Assembly (NCBI RefSeq): GCF_954871325.1
Contig: NC_088777.1
Coordinates: forward strand, 5,706,509 to 5,770,508
DNA from: Gordionus sp. m RMFG-2023
Lineage: Eukaryota; Nematomorpha; Gordioida; Chordodea; Parachordodidae
Length of the DNA: 64,000 nt
Direction: 5' to 3'
Part shown: in pieces, positions 12,054 to 26,030 of the stretch
Numbering within the stretch: position 1 is the first letter of the stretch
How the letters are laid out: the number at the start of each line of letters is the position of its first letter
The notes under the pieces: generated by a model
Told to the model about the DNA's origin: nothing
Database searches by the model: none
Seen by the model: the letters and a program-made list of their open reading frames with translations, nothing else
Position numbers and translations under genes: made by a program

Positions 12054-12318
12054 TAATCGCTAAAACAAAAATCGCTAAAAATTGGGAACCTGGCTTTTAT
12101 CTCCTAGAAAATTTTTAAAGTAAATTTGAAATTAATATTAATAGATACTAGGGGACTAAACACTATTTAAATACAAGTGTTTAGTCCCCTAGTATCTATT
12201 AATAATAGTGTTTAGTCTCCTAGTATCTATTAATATTAATTTCAAATTTACTTTAAAAATTTTCTAAGAGATAAAAGCCAGGTTCCCAATTTTTAACGAT
12301 TTTTGTTTTAGCGATTTA
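12054..12318. repeat. Long hairpin (foldback) element
   Basis: About 115 bases beginning TAATCGCTAAAACAAAAATC at 12054 are complementary to the bases ending at 12318, with very few mismatches. In the loop, AGTGTTTAGTCCCCTAGTAT and AGTGTTTAGTCTCCTAGTAT occur as tandem direct copies, either of which can pair with the left arm. The near-perfect arms indicate a recent insertion or recent arm copying. No flanking target duplication is evident. Confidence 0.8.
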
Positions 12319-15210
12319 GAACCTATCCCTCTATATTTGTTTATTTTTTTTGTCGCGACAACATCAATCGAGTCTCAAATTAACAGGTTTGTGGAGGAAA
12401 GGAAGAGACCCATGTGAAGTCCCAAATTAAGAATTTACTCAAAAACCAAGGTAGCTGAAATCAAACCAACTGACAAATCAGTTCATCATCGGTTGATTCA
12501 TTAACAGACTACATTATGTTTAATATTCGGGCCCTCTTTAAGAATAAAACTAAGTTTTGAATTATTTGCTCCATACCATGCCTCGCATAACTAGGACGAT
12601 GTCATTAGATCAACTTTTACCATGAATATGGTTGAACTATGTCACCACTATTTCGTTATTTTTTTTAAAAAAAACTTCATAAAAACGATTAAATAATTTC
12701 ATCATTTTTTAAAAAAATAACTAGCATCTTAAAATACCAAAAAAATTATTTTTCAAACAAATTATTTTAAATGATAAAAAAAACTTTATGAGGAATGAAT
12801 TTTATTTAAAGTATCTTCCTAGCCTGATAAACCTTTATAAAACTTTTCCCTCAGTTCCTTGGTATAACTATTTGATAAATTAGTAAATCATTCTATTCCC
12901 AAGTCTTCAGAACCTCTGAACACATTTTTATTATCACCCTTGTAGAATCCCGCTGCATTTCCTCTTTCATCTTCTATAACGCTTTCTTATTCTGTCTCTT
13001 TTTTGTCGACTCTCCTTTTGCGATTCGAAACATATTTTCTATTTCCGCGCAGCCCGATATCGCGTTTTATTATATTATTTTGCCATTTCTTTGTTTGCTT
13101 ATATATACTTCTTTATTCACTATCCTCGCTATCATACTATCGTTTGTAACACCTCTCTTTCTCTACCTCCTAATTCCATCACTCTGCCTCATTGTGTCTT
13201 GGCGACCCTATTGCCCATCCGCATACATTCTCACTCAGTATTCTTTCACGGCTTTCTTCATAGCTTCCAACTTGTCATTTACACCCGATTCTTTTGCCAA
13301 TCTAGAAAAAAAATCCTAGGAAAATAATCTCCCGGAAAAAAATTCTCACAGCTATAAAAAAATTTTTTGACATGGTCTTCGCTGAATAGCATGTAAATGT
13401 GGATTCGTTACAAAGGTTCATCTATAAAATATGTTTAGTTGAATAAACATTCGCGATAAAAAAAATGTCACTAAAATGTGTTGTGTGAAAAGTTTTGCGT
13501 GTCTTTATTATTGGGTTGCTAAATTTAAAATTTTAATTGAGTTCGAAAAAAAAAATCTTCAGAAATTATTTGAGAAAACAATCTTTGAGGATTAATTTTT
13601 TAATATAAATTGTAATTTCAACTTGAGAGATTTTTTTATGTAAAGAAATTGCAAAAATAACTTTTAATAATAAAATATTCTGGAATTCTTATTGATCAAT
13701 TTATTTTTGTTATTTTATACTAAAAAAAATTTTTGGAAATTATTTTCAGGAAAATCATGTTCCGCTTATCCCCTCCGACTTTCTTATAGTAAATGCCCTA
13801 CTATTAGCAGCTTTCTCCTTCAATTTTCATAACGTCAGCTATGGGCAAACATTCTATTAGCGATCCTGACATCTTTAAAAGTAAGATTTCCCACATCTAG
13901 TCAATGCTGCTGCTCAATATACATGCCTCCTCACTACTATAAAACCTATTACATCTCATCAGCAACAAATAATTCCGTGTACTCTTCAAATCACTCAGCT
14001 TATTGAAGCATAAATAAATGATATAATGCACTTATTTTAATTGTTAGATAAGGATAAATCATAATAAGAAATGATTATTGAGCCCTCGATTATTATATTT
14101 CCATGGATCCATTTGCTCTACCTGCTTATAATTTTTGCCTAGGTTTTATTGCATTATCAATACATTTCGTTATCTCTATCTTTTTTTTTGTTGCTTATTT
14201 CAGAAACTTTATTGGGGTCATTGTCACTCAAATTGAGAGAAGTGCAGGCAGGCATGTTGTGATAACTGTAATTTAAAATTTAACTGAACTACATTCACAT
14301 TACCTACCATTGCAGAACATTTCATCATTGGCCTGGAACTTTGATCATATTTACATTTTATATATTTTAAACACGTATTTATAATAGTGTTATTAGCAAT
14401 AATTGAGACGAAAAATTATAACCGGGAAAAGAGCTAATATCTATTCCCCAAAAACATTTTATTCCATCCACAGACAGATTAGATACCTCTATTTCAGAAA
14501 ATCGAAAGAAATTGAAATTAAAGAGAATTAAACATATTAAAATAATATTCATTTTTTAAAAATTATTATTCAAAAAATATTTATCCAATGGAAGCACACA
14601 TGCCCGAATAGCAAGGCTATAAATGACCCCCCCCAATAAAATTGTTTCTTAGAAATTAAATTCTAACTATAGCATTGACTGGCAGGAATATTAAATAAAG
14701 GATCGTGCTAATTTATATAATATGAACACTTTATAGCTTTAAAAGTTTTTAGTGTTTAAAAATTTTTTACCAAATTTCGTATTTTTTTCATTCACTTTCG
14801 GTAATTAAATAAAACTTTATTTTATTATCGTTAAATTTTATTTTTATATACTTAAGTTTATTATGATTTATCATTTCAAATTCCATTTATAAAATAGATT
14901 TTTTTTTTAAATAAAACAAATTTGTTTTTTCCTCTTCTTTGAAATATGATATTTAACAAAAGTTTGAAAAAAAAAAATACATATATATTTCTAATAATTT
15001 TAATAAAATGATGGATGATGAATAATGAATAATGGCCAAAAAAAAATTGATTTAGACATCTTCATCATTACACTATTATGTAAATATTACAAGAAATACA
15101 TCTGGGATATTATATACGTAGGGTTTTAAGAAAAAAATTGATATAATACGGATGAAAGGCGAATCATTTTTGAAACGTTTAAAATCTATCATATCCAGAA
15201 TCAAGGGATA
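12319..15210. other. 5' flank of transporter copy 1, no other gene recognised
   Basis: No supported gene. The part at 12880-13310 is less AT-rich and reads on the minus strand as short broken stretches that could be an old retroposed sequence, but nothing is identifiable. The last ~60 bases before the start codon of copy 1 (for example GAATCATTTTTGAAACGTTTAAAATC near 15160-15186) are similar to 53441-53470 upstream of copy 3, so the duplicated unit included 5' flanking sequence and probably the promoter. No TATA box or initiator can be assigned with confidence. Confidence 0.4.
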
Positions 15211-18200
15211 ATGACAGACGATAATAAGGCAGAAAAGGTTGAGAATTATCAATTCGAAATTCCATTTAACCAATCCTTTAATGGAATAACGGACATTATT
15301 AGTAATCAGAATCATGTGGTAGAAGATGGTAGAAAACCTACTTATAAAGGAAAAAGGTATGATGAAGAAATTGCCGAAAGTATAAGTGACGGATTTAACC
15401 GCAATTGGATTCATTTATTCTTTGGAAAAATTGCTAAGATAGATAAATCTTCCAATGCCCCTTCCAAGGTAAGAGAACACAAATAATAATATTTATTAAA
15501 CTAAATATTAATTTACAATTTAAGTTAATGTTTTATAAATAAAATTAAATATTTTTTTAATATAAATTTTTACCATCATTCTCTTACTACCCATTTCCAT
15601 TTATTACTAAAACAAAAATATACCGAAAAGAATCAATATAGCCTTATTGTTTTTCTATCTTTTAATAAATAGACTCATCATTTTTTTTTAACAGCCAAAA
15701 TGATATGTATATTAGTGATCTAAGTCCGGCCCGAATTTATTTAAATATAGAATTTAATTTTTATAATTTGAAAGATATATGTTTATATGGCGTTTAGTTT
15801 CTATGTATAAAATCAAATATCTTTTATAAACTATATTTCAAAAGAACAATTTTAAAAAACGCATTTTTTTTTAAAGGGAAAGGCTTGATCGTTATAATAA
15901 GCATTTTATGTATTTTTTTATGGTCCACAAGGACATATCTAGATGTGATTACTCCTGGAATAAAAGATTTTGGAAAGCCCTGGGCAAAAAAACTCATTTT
16001 ATATTGCTTAAAAAACAAGGGGATTTTTTTAAAAAAAATATATATTAATATAAGAAGAAAATAAATAGTATTTTGGGTTAAAAAAAAAATAGTAATTTTT
16101 TAGCATTCATTTTCCTATCTTATAATTTCCTTATATAAAATTAACTAATTTTATAATTATTCTCGTACATTTATAATTCTTTATATAAAAAAAAAATTTA
16201 ATTTTATAAACTTATAAGTTGCTTCGATGGCTCAAGGAAAATCTTTTATTAGTTCTAACCATCGCCGCTGTTATCGCTGGCCTTCTGCTAGGTGTGATTG
16301 TTCGAAGATACAAACCAAATCTAGTCACCATAAATCTCATAACATTCCCCGGGGATCTGCTGATGGGCATGCTGAAAATGCTTATTTTACCACTCATAAT
16401 TTCCAGCTTGATTTCGGGTAAAGATATTATAACTTGATTTATATAACATAAATTTGTCACCACATTTTATCGCAATTTTATTTTTTTTGCTGGACTTTTT
16501 AAAAAAAAATATATAAATAATAATGTTAATATAACACTTTGTTTCCATGGTTTCTAATCATAGTAATTCAATAATATTTAATTGACAACTTACCATGTGT
16601 AATGTTTCGCAGTAAGATTTGCTTAAATTAATATTGACAAAGGCTTTTAATATTAAAAATGTATTTTTTTATACATAACATTTTTCATTGATTGCAAGCC
16701 GAATTTCTTGAGGCTAGACTTTAAATGAATTAGTTTAAAGGATTTTATTATGGCTAGAAATTTAAGAAAATAGAACATATCATTTTCTATCCATGAGTAG
16801 TAATAACTGGTCTAATAGAAAAAGGAACTATTGTTAAAAACTAGTGTTGTTAAATAGCTCAAAGCGGCTTACTCCATATTTTCAGAGTTGTTAAAAGATA
16901 CTTTTTAAATGGATCTAGATACAGATACATCGTCTAAAATAATATCAAGATACCGATATTTTAATCAAAAATCTATCTAGATACAGATACCCCATTTTTA
17001 TATCTAGATACATTTAACCACTCTGCATATTTTAGCCAGAAAAATATTGCCTGTGCCTTGAGATTTCGCTAAAAGGTGTTCAAACCTTTGTGCCATCTAC
17101 GAGCAAAATATTCGGGCTTGGGTAATATTTTTCTGAATAATGTGTTGAGTTCGCCGTTTTTAAAAACCGGCTCGAATCGAGCCGTTTAACAACACTATTA
17201 AAAACAAGGTAATCCTCCCGTCAGACTTGGTCTTATTTTTTGTTTAAATTATAAAAAACGCTACTTGTCCCTTCAGCTGATTTTGATGCTTTGTTGATGA
17301 TCAGCAGCCTATTTTTATAAATTATTTCCATACTATTCCAACATAAAAGTAATAAAATATATTTATTTTTCACCTTTTATTGATCTACCCCACCACTTAA
17401 TGCAAGTCATAGGCATATATAAGATTTTAATTCAGATGGTGGAGGGGGGGTGGGGGGGTGGCTCAAAATTATCTAATTAAAGTAGAGATAAATTATAAAT
17501 AAATCGGTAAAATTATATTTATTTTATTCCTTCTCAATGATTTTACATTTTGGTTTGAAGGGTTTTATTGTTTAGATGACCAAATATTAAAATTATCACC
17601 CACCCCCCACCAACTTCTTATATATGCTATTGATTATACATAAAATAATAGAGTAAATCCCAATAGATCTCAGCTGTTGAATAAAAAAAAGAAAATTATA
17701 TAATCCAAATTGTTCAAGAAAGTGAACGGATTATAAAAGAATGGTTTCCTCCAACGAAAATAAAATTTATGAATAACTTCTTATCATGGTGTAGGCGTAT
17801 CAAGGATTTTTATAAGTTGGGAGAAGAAAAGTTAAACTTTTCGCGTGTTTTTTTTAACCAATTATTTTTAGGAATATTTATAGATCCCATTTTTTGCAGG
17901 CACTATGCTCTGATTGCGTTATTTTTTGAGAGAAGAGGTGATAGGAGGGTAGGGGGCGGGGTTAGCGAAAAGTGTTATGGGAGAATTTCAAATTTGCTAA
18001 AGGGTTGAAATCTCACTCCCCCCCCATGTGACTCATATAAATCAGATCGTATCGATATTGAGAAAAAGAGAAATAATGAGAACTAGGCTGTCCTATAGGA
18101 GCATGTATTATAATATTTAGGCCGGCTTAATACTTAATAGCCGTCTATTTATGCGTCTTTTTAAGTATCGGCTAAATAGCCAAAAAAACAAAAAACTAGG

Positions 18201-21200
18201 ATAAAATAGCAATGCCACCAAATATTTAAAACAAACCAAAACAGAGTGTTCTTTATCAAATACTTTTTAGCCTATACTAAAAAGCAATTAAGTATCTAAA
18301 TTAAGATGACCTAAGACACATCCTTAAAACTTTTTATATCTCTCGTAAACGGTTTTTATATTTTGATAATTGAGGCTTTTTTTTATATATAATTTTACAC
18401 TTTTTTTTATAAGTTCATAATTAGTGACGTTTTTTAAAAATTATATACTTAGTTTTCCTCTCTCAAATTTATCGTTGAAAGAGCAGTATCTTTCTTTAAA
18501 AAGTTCGCTAAAGGAATATGGAATATATAAATACTATCTAAAAAATTGAAGAAAATTGTGAATTTGTCGAAAATATATGGAAGGATTTTGTTAAACTTTG
18601 GAAAAATTTTGTTTTTAAACGGAAAATACGAATAAAACATAAAAGCGTAATTTTACGATAATGGTATTATTTTTTTATATATAAAATTTATAAACTCTAA
18701 ATCCTTTTAACTTTAAAAAAAAAATAAATTTCAAGTTTTTATCGCAAAAAAAATTATATAATTAAACAACGATTTCATTCGAAAAATTTAGACAAATTTT
18801 TTACAAATTATATTTAATTTATCTGGTATTACATCTTGCGTAAATATGTTCTAAATTGTAAAATTTTAATATTTAATTAATTTTTCCTTAGAATATATAA
18901 TAGATTAAAATCTTTTTTTGTTTAAAAAATAAAATTTGTTTTATAGTGTTTAATTTATCTACTTAACACCATATTTCCATTTCCTTATTACATTAATCCA
19001 TTTTTTTTGTTCTTAATATCGTAAAATCCAGATATGTTTTGATCCTAACCTTTTCACCCGCCTATATGGCTAATTAAGATGCCCATACTATCTCACCACT
19101 TTTATATTTATCGTAATCAATTTTTTGATAAACACGATCAAATTCCTTCTCATTACATACAATCTCTATTATTTTGTTAAATACCTGCTAGCTAACAAAA
19201 TATTCTAATTTCTATTATACAGTCAATTTTTCCTCTTATTTTTGAGTCCTTCGAAATTCGCCATCTTTTTAACCAGCAGTGCGGATTGTTTAAACTAAAA
19301 TGTATGAATCTACCTTAAATTAAAATAAAAATTACATGAATTTTACCTAAAAATATTAAAATTTGTTATTATATATATATAAATTTTCATCACTTGAAGA
19401 TTCTTGATCGGGTATTGTAGTTTGCCGAATGCATTGCGATATATTTGTAATTAAATGAAATGTTAAAGATTTTCTTAAAGAAAGAAAGAAAAAAGAATTT
19501 TTTAATCATAGGTCCCCAGAGCCTCGATAATTTTATTCCCTCTTTCATATTGATGTAAGTAAAGGCTTTAAAATTTCTTAGATTCTCATTTCACCTCCCC
19601 CCCCCCTCATATATAGATTTTTGGGGGAGATCTAACATATCTTTTTATACTCTATCTACATTTTCATTTAAGTGCAAATTACCGGTATAATTTAATTTCT
19701 ACATTTCCGTGCTATTTATTTAATAATTATTAAAACTAATCAGAGCTATCCAATCTTATTTTTTTAGTAAAAATTCCTAAATATCTTTTTTTCAAATATC
19801 TGATATTCTTTATACAACGCAAAAGGCTTGCAATAAGTCCTTCTTTACGATTACCACAAAAATATTTTCCTAATTTAATTATTAAGGCTTATGCCAGCTG
19901 GATGCCAAATCGAGTGGCAAAGTAGGTTATCGAGCATTGGCTTACTACCTATCTACGACAATAATGGCGGCCGTTTTGGGAATAATCCTAGTTGTTATAA
20001 TACATCCCGGCAATCCCGACATTAAAAAACATTTGGCCACCGAGGAGGAAACAACTGTACCGCCATCTTCTTTAGACGCCTTTCTGGATCTCATCAGGTG
20101 ATATTCTTGTAATATAACTTTAAAAAAAATTTGCTTATAATGTTATGGAACATTTTGTCGAATTTAAATTTAAGTGTCGGAAATCTTCCAACATATAATG
20201 TTGACATTTAGAATCAGTTGAGTTAAATCTTGTGCATTTTTTTTATGAATCTATATTTTATTGCTATACTTTAAAAAAAATAATATATTGCCTATTATTA
20301 TTTACAAGGTATTGATTTGTGTTTTTTTTTATAAGTTATGCTTTACAGAGAATATCGCATTATAAATTTAAATAAAAGATAAGGCGGAAAAAAATAAATA
20401 TCATATGATTATTTTTATCAAAATGTGTATTAAGTCTCATCTATTGCTATATTTGTATTTTAATTCGTTCCTATTTTATATTTTTGATAGAAATATGTTT
20501 CCCGAAAACTTGATCAAATCCTGTTTTCAAAGTATAGGCACTGTCTATAGGAATGTAACAATCAATACACCTCAAGTTATTGCCAGCAACCCTTCACTCA
20601 CTCTTCCAGCAGAAAACGCATCAAATCAATCAAATTATCACGTTGTTTTACAGAGGGGATTGGAATACAATAACAATATGAATGTTCTAGGTTATATCCC
20701 TCACCGAGATATAAATTTTTGTTTATACTTGGTTATCTAAGTCCTTAAAATACAGTTATTTATTAGAGAGACCATGCATCTCCCTGACTTATTTTAACTC
20801 CGGCCAGATCTGAGAAAAAAAACTTTTGTAGGACACATCCAATCGCAGTTATATATCCATTATTTTTCAAAATTTTATTATAAGACCGAGTTTAATTAAT
20901 CCTAATTTTATTCTTATTGGAATACGATATTACGAACGATAGCGGATGAATTATAAAAGCTGGAAGAAAATCAGAAAAAAAGAAAAGATTTTCATGTTTT
21001 ATTCTTAAAAAAAAATAGGAAAACAAAATATTTTAATAAAAAAAATATATTTGCCGAACTGCCAGCCAGGCCAGGTTTAAATTAAAATTTTGAAATCATC
21101 AATCCAACCAAAGGATTTTCTTAGATATCTTCGGATTGGTTCCTGTAAAAGAGTTTACGTAAAATGCGTAAATATTTCTCCATTTTTTTTTGAGTTTAGC

Positions 21201-24156
21201 ATGCCTTTAATAAAAAAAATTTAGGCAAAGTATTATTTTATTTCTATTCTACATGTGTTTTCTTTCAGGTATCATAACATTTTCCACCGCTTTCGGTATA
21301 ATAGTGGGACAAATGGGAGAAAAGGCTGGCATCATGATAGAATTTGTTAACGTGTTAAATGATATCATCATGAGACTCGTTTACTTGATTATGTGGTAAG
21401 ATAAAAAAATATATATTATATACAATATCTAAACTCTAAAAATTATTTTAAAAATAGAAGGATAAATAAAAGCATATTTAAATTATTTTATAAATATATC
21501 GGTTAATTTAGGTATTCACCTTTCGGTATCATGTGTTTGATAGCCGGTAAAATTCTATCCATTGAAAACATAGCACAATTAGTGGAACAGTTGGGAATGT
21601 ATATGATAACCGTTATAACCGGTCTGGCCATACACGCTTTGATAGTTTTACCTTTAGTGTATTTTGGTCTGACCAGAAAAAATCCTTACATTTTTATGAG
21701 AGGAATGTTGCAAGCCTGGGTCACCGCCTTGGGAACTTCTTCAAGGTTATACATAATAAATAATATGCATTATAAATTAGAACTCAATCAAATATTAAAT
21801 ATAAAATTGTTAAAGTTTCAGGATATTTCGTCAAGGGGTTGTTTAATTATATTCTTTTGTCACTGCTTTTATCTCCTGTGTCTTGTCTCCATCCCCAATA
21901 ACCAAGGTAAACAAATGTCATAGGGATACATCTTATGGGAGTGCATTGCTCCTCACAGTATTAATTTGAGGAATAAGCTATATCACTCCTTTTAACTATA
22001 AGATAAGTATATTAAAAAAATTTATATTATTAAAATTACATACAAGATGAATGAGAAAAATAAAATTTATAATTTTTTTTACTATGTCCATCCAAAAAGT
22101 ATTAGTGTTGCCAATTTGGTAATTATACAAAATTTCAGTCCTTTCTAATTTATGGTTTTTTTTAAATTTTATATGGTATCTTCTTATAGGATTTCATTAA
22201 TTATTTAAGTCAGAATCGATTTATTTTTTTAAGAAAATCGCTTTTAAAAAGTGATTTAAAAATAAAATTAAATAAATTATTAATGGCATCTTAAAAGAAA
22301 ATATATAAAAACAAATCATGGCTTTTTTTTTGAAATAATATTAAAATTAATTATGGTGCGAGAGTAATTATATAAACATGGATATGTTATTTTTTTGAGA
22401 ATCCATCAATGCGATAAAGTTAACCTTGGTTGCTCATAAATGTTTTTGATAATCGCTCAACTCAAGGAATGTTCAATTAAAGGAAGTTTTTAATATTAAA
22501 CAAATATATGAAGTAAGGAGCAGGAGGATTATGGGTTAGAAAGATGGATTAGGGTTGTTTAAAGGCTGAGAGATATGAATTAGGGTTTAGATTGGTATTT
22601 TAAAATTAAAAGCCTTTTTTTTGTTTAATTACTTGTCAAATCTGACAGGTCATTTGTGCTTATAAATAGACGAATAGAAATTTAAAAATATCAGTTTACC
22701 CACATTTTTATTAAAGAAACCCTTTTATTTATTTTGTGTTTATATTTTTTTTGTTTTGAAAAAACTGTTTTTCATTAAATCTTGATTTACCCGGCCCTCA
22801 ATTTAGTAAGATTTTAATTATTGATATTATATTAGCAACTATTTTAAAAAACCTTTATTTTGAGATAATTACTATTCTGGCTGGCAGACCCTTAAATATT
22901 ATTCTCGTAGCTCAGGGAAATAGAGAAGGCAAATGTGATACTTGATAGCTACCAATTATAATGTAAATGGTAAATTTCATAAGTAAGTTTTGGAAGACTA
23001 GCAGACTTAGCAAAGAGTAAACAGATGTTTATAGACATCGTAATATTAAATTTAAAAATGAAATACACATATACTTTAATAAAGCTCTGCAACTTTACCC
23101 ATAACATTTAAATGTCTGGAAGAAATTAACAAAGTAGATAAAAGAGTCACCAGATTTGTGTTACCCGTTGGCGCCACTATAAATATGGATGGAACGGCTC
23201 TGTATGAAGCAGTAGCGGCATTGTTTATAGCTCAGATAAATGGGATTAAACTAAATGCCGGACAAATTATCACAGTTAGGTTTAAATATTTCAAAATTAT
23301 TTTTAATCTTACATACCATAATTTTATATTTGTTTTTTTAACATATTTTCTACTATCTTTTCTCCGTGTTTAGATGAAAAATAGGGGTAAATATCACTTA
23401 ATCCTAAAAAATTAAATTCAAACATCTTTATAGCTTAACAGCAACCATAGCAAGTATAGGCGCGGCAAGTGTACCGAGTGCTGGTTTGGTTACTATGTTA
23501 TTAGTTTTAACATCCGTGGGACTTCCGACTAAAGACATTAGTCTAATAGTTGCTGTGGATTGGTTACTGTAAGTATTTATAAGCGTATATAAATAAAATT
23601 TGGATGATGATGTAAACTCTGTCAGTGGTGCTTTTATAGATATATTTTTATCAATGATTTTTAACATAGTTTTGGGTTAAGTTTTAGTTTAGGGTAAAAC
23701 TTAATTTAGGGTAAAACTTAATTTATTTATACATAAATCAATGAATGGTACATTCTAATTCCCAAATATATTAACTATTTCAAATATTAAAGAGATCGCA
23801 TAAGAACCTCTATAAATGTGTTGGGCGATGGCATAGGAGCCGGTATAGTGGATCATCTGAGTCGCGCCGAGCTAGATAAGATCGATGCTGAACATGCTTT
23901 AATGAATTCTTCTTTTAAAGATTTGGATGGTTACGAATCAGGTGATAAAAACCATTTGGAGATGACGCATCTCGATCCAGGACATATTAATCATGGGAAA
24001 AATGAGAACCGAAAATTGTCAAAGTTTTCTCACTATCGATTTAGCACTCCTCGAGGGTCTAAAAGCCTTATTTCTATTCCTGATGGGCATTTGACTGTTC
24101 CAAATAAAAGCGATTCTATGATTCAATATATAGATCATGGTGGTGATAGAGTGTAG
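15211..24156 (+). CDS. EAAT: Excitatory amino acid transporter, copy 1 (SLC1 family)
   Basis: A Na+-coupled glutamate/aspartate transporter of the plasma membrane. Exons: 15211-15468, 16219-16417, 19887-20097, 20491-20690, 21269-21395, 21512-21745, 23085-23279, 23434-23568, 23793-24156; all introns are GT-AG and the joined frame is 640 codons, against a usual 520-570. The extra length is an 86-residue N-terminal tail and a ~95-residue C-terminal tail. Seen in order: TM1-2 with [12 protein letters not shown] (exon 2); the extracellular TM4 loop with NVT, NAS and NQS glycosylation sites (exon 4); HP1 tip GTSSSSATLP (406-415); NMDG (443-446); the proton-site Glu of LYEA (451); HP2 tip SIGAASVP (482-489); and DWLLDRIR (517-524), whose Asp521 and Arg524 match the residues that bind the substrate amino and side-chain carboxylate groups in acidic amino acid carriers. 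ATG 15211 opens the exon-1 frame. First of three tandem copies; intron 2 carries nested MITEs. Confidence 0.93.
16842..17197. mobile_element. hAT-like MITE in intron 2 of copy 1
   Basis: Ends TAGTGTTGTTAAA and TTTAACAACACTA are inverted repeats and the element is flanked by a perfect 8-bp duplication TTAAAAAC (16834-16841 and 17198-17205), the hAT hallmark. Other members or fragments lie at 5225, 6730, 8040 and 11065. It is itself interrupted by another MITE. Confidence 0.88.
16883..17025. mobile_element. Second hAT MITE nested in the first
   Basis: A 143-bp element with ends CAGAGTTGTTAAA and TTTAACCACTCTG and internal AGATACAGATAC motifs, flanked by a perfect 8-bp duplication CATATTTT (16875-16882 and 17026-17033). 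The motifs resemble the subterminal repeats of the hAT element at 26173-27094, which may supply its transposase. Confidence 0.88.
17404..17640. repeat. Inverted-repeat element with G/C homopolymer arms
   Basis: Around 17412-17430 GGCATATATAAGA, followed by a GGTGGAGGGGGGG tract, is mirrored by CACCCCCCACC and TTCTTATATATGCTATTG at about 17600-17633. This gives a stem of about 20 bp plus a G/C tract. It has no counterpart in intron 2 of copies 2 and 3, so it is part of the extra ~2.6 kb of this intron. Confidence 0.55.
17641..19886. other. Rest of intron 2 of copy 1
   Basis: Intron 2 is 3.47 kb here against 0.87 and 0.70 kb in copies 2 and 3, so most of this stretch is later insertion. I recognise no further element ends or coding domains; the 79-codon frame at 17769-18008 has no motif. 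Confidence 0.4.
22631..22690 (+). other. Conserved block in intron 6 of copy 1
   Basis: ACTTGTCAAATCTGACAGGT and the following ATAAATAGACGAATAG are kept in the same intron of copy 2 (34416-34463) and copy 3 (61909-61950), while surrounding intron sequence has drifted. The core TGTCAAATCTGACA is an imperfect palindrome. A shared regulatory or splicing element is possible; simple recent descent is the alternative. Confidence 0.35.
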
Positions 24157-26030
24157 AAACACTCAATACTTTTATTGTGTTCAATTATTTTAGATGTTTA
24201 ATTATTGAATACACACTCTAGTATAATTACAAAGATAGGAAAGATGATGTACATGTTTGGAAATTAACTTACTGTATTACTTGTGCAAGCATTTGAATAT
24301 ATATTATTATTTAACTCTTGTAAATTATTATAATTCATTTTTTTTAAATATAAATATGTGCTTCAAATATTTTTTTTTTGAGCTTAATTTTTTTATTCCA
24401 TTTTATGAATAATCGCTATTTAATACAAATTACAAACTTAAATTTTATATTCAAGTTAAATTTTATTTTTAAATATCATCTCAACTGAATAAAATAACTA
24501 ACTTAAAATAATATTAATCTCTTTAACAATTTGTGATAAAAATTTATAAATTGAATTATATACCTATTTTCACATTTATTTCTAAGTTATAATATCGTAA
24601 TATTTTTGTTCCCTAAGTGATAAAAGGTACCAACATAAATATACACGTTGCCTAAATATATTATTAATAGTATAGAATCATTGGTGAAAAAAATTTTAAC
24701 CATCGCTATCATCAAAACGATTTTAATACATTAATCTTTTTCAATACATTGTAAATAAAAAAAGTATTTTATATATATAATATTTTTACAATACATATTT
24801 TTATTAATTGATATATCTTTTGTAAAAATTTTACAAATAAAGTTGTTTAGTCATTTTTGTTTGTTGTTAGCTAAGTGACTTCAATTAAATTTTTAATACA
24901 ATCTGTAATATTCCATAAGTTTTACATAACTTATATTGAGGATTAGTAGTTTCATCAAATACTATTACTAAGAGCGCTATGAGTTTAAAAAAAAATGATA
25001 ATATATAGTTATAAAAATGCTGTAATATTAAATATAACGGATATATTTTCTATACAATCAGCCATTATTAGTAATGAGTTATGGATAGAAAAGAAAGTTT
25101 ATTAATATAATGAACGAGACAGTTATATAACAAAATTGCCTGAAAATAAAACAGGGTGGGTTGCTCTATACATACTATAAAATATGATTCTGGTAAAATC
25201 AAGTAATATTTCGAAATTAGAAAAAAAATCTGATTTTACCAAATATTTATTATAGCAAGTTTAAAAATACCTATTCTGTGATTTTTAAAAAATTTTGCTA
25301 ATGAACCTTTGAAAATAATATAATTTATATAGTTTTTCTATGGATTTTTTTATATAAATGTTAAAACAAAGGTTAAAGGTAAAAATTGTCCGGAATTTAT
25401 AAAATAAGTGTTTTAAACATGCTGGAATACATTTTCGGTAAAATAGGATATTTAAGTTCTAAAAAACGCGGTAAAATTATTATTAGTTAAAAAAAATAAC
25501 ACTTTAACAGAAAAAAAATACATTGATCCTTAAGTTTAAATCGTTTACTATTTTGATTCTTAAAATTTTTAAATTTTGTATAGTCACATATATTTTTTAT
25601 TTAATAGAATAAATAAATTTTACTTACAAAATGATATCATTATATTAATTCTTTTTTGTAATACTTGGTAATAAAAAAAAATTAAATAAGAATGAATAAT
25701 TTTAAAAATTTGATATACCCTGAAGTATCACATTTTTCATGAAAATTACACTAAATAATATTTATTTTCCTTTAATAATATGTCATTCATATTCTGCTAA
25801 CTGTCTTTAAATAATAATTAATATTTTATTTGAAAATAAATCTTTAAGCCCCTTTTAAATCCCTCCTATACATATCTATCAATGATCTTAAAGTTAAAGA
25901 TGGTAATATCACAAAAGTTAATTCTCATTCTGATCTATTTAATCCCTATTTTCATGTAATAACTGGCTCGAAGCTGATCCATCTAAATCCTGTGGAAGAA
26001 ACCTGAAAATATAAAAAGACTGATGAAGAG
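24157..26030. other. Spacer between transporter copies 1 and 2
   Basis: No gene. The first kilobase is closely similar to the sequence after copy 2 (35940-36985), including an ACAAATAAAG block near 24833 that could serve as a poly(A) signal in both. About 25130-25500 carries a member of the GTCGTATGGGG/CTGATTTTACC repeat family. The last ~300 bases before exon 1 of copy 2 match the region upstream of copy 3 (about 53260-53568), marking a duplicated 5' flank. Confidence 0.6.

Noticed and set aside
12880-13327. Coding region (plus frames of 78-79 codons; minus-strand LINE-like traces)
   Set aside because: Plus frames are rich in hydrophobic residues only because the sequence is T/C-rich. The minus strand gives broken phrases without a recognisable reverse transcriptase or endonuclease motif.
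15076-15414. Minus-strand gene of 112 codons
   Set aside because: It is the complement of exon 1 of transporter copy 1, whose splice site and frame continue into the next exons.
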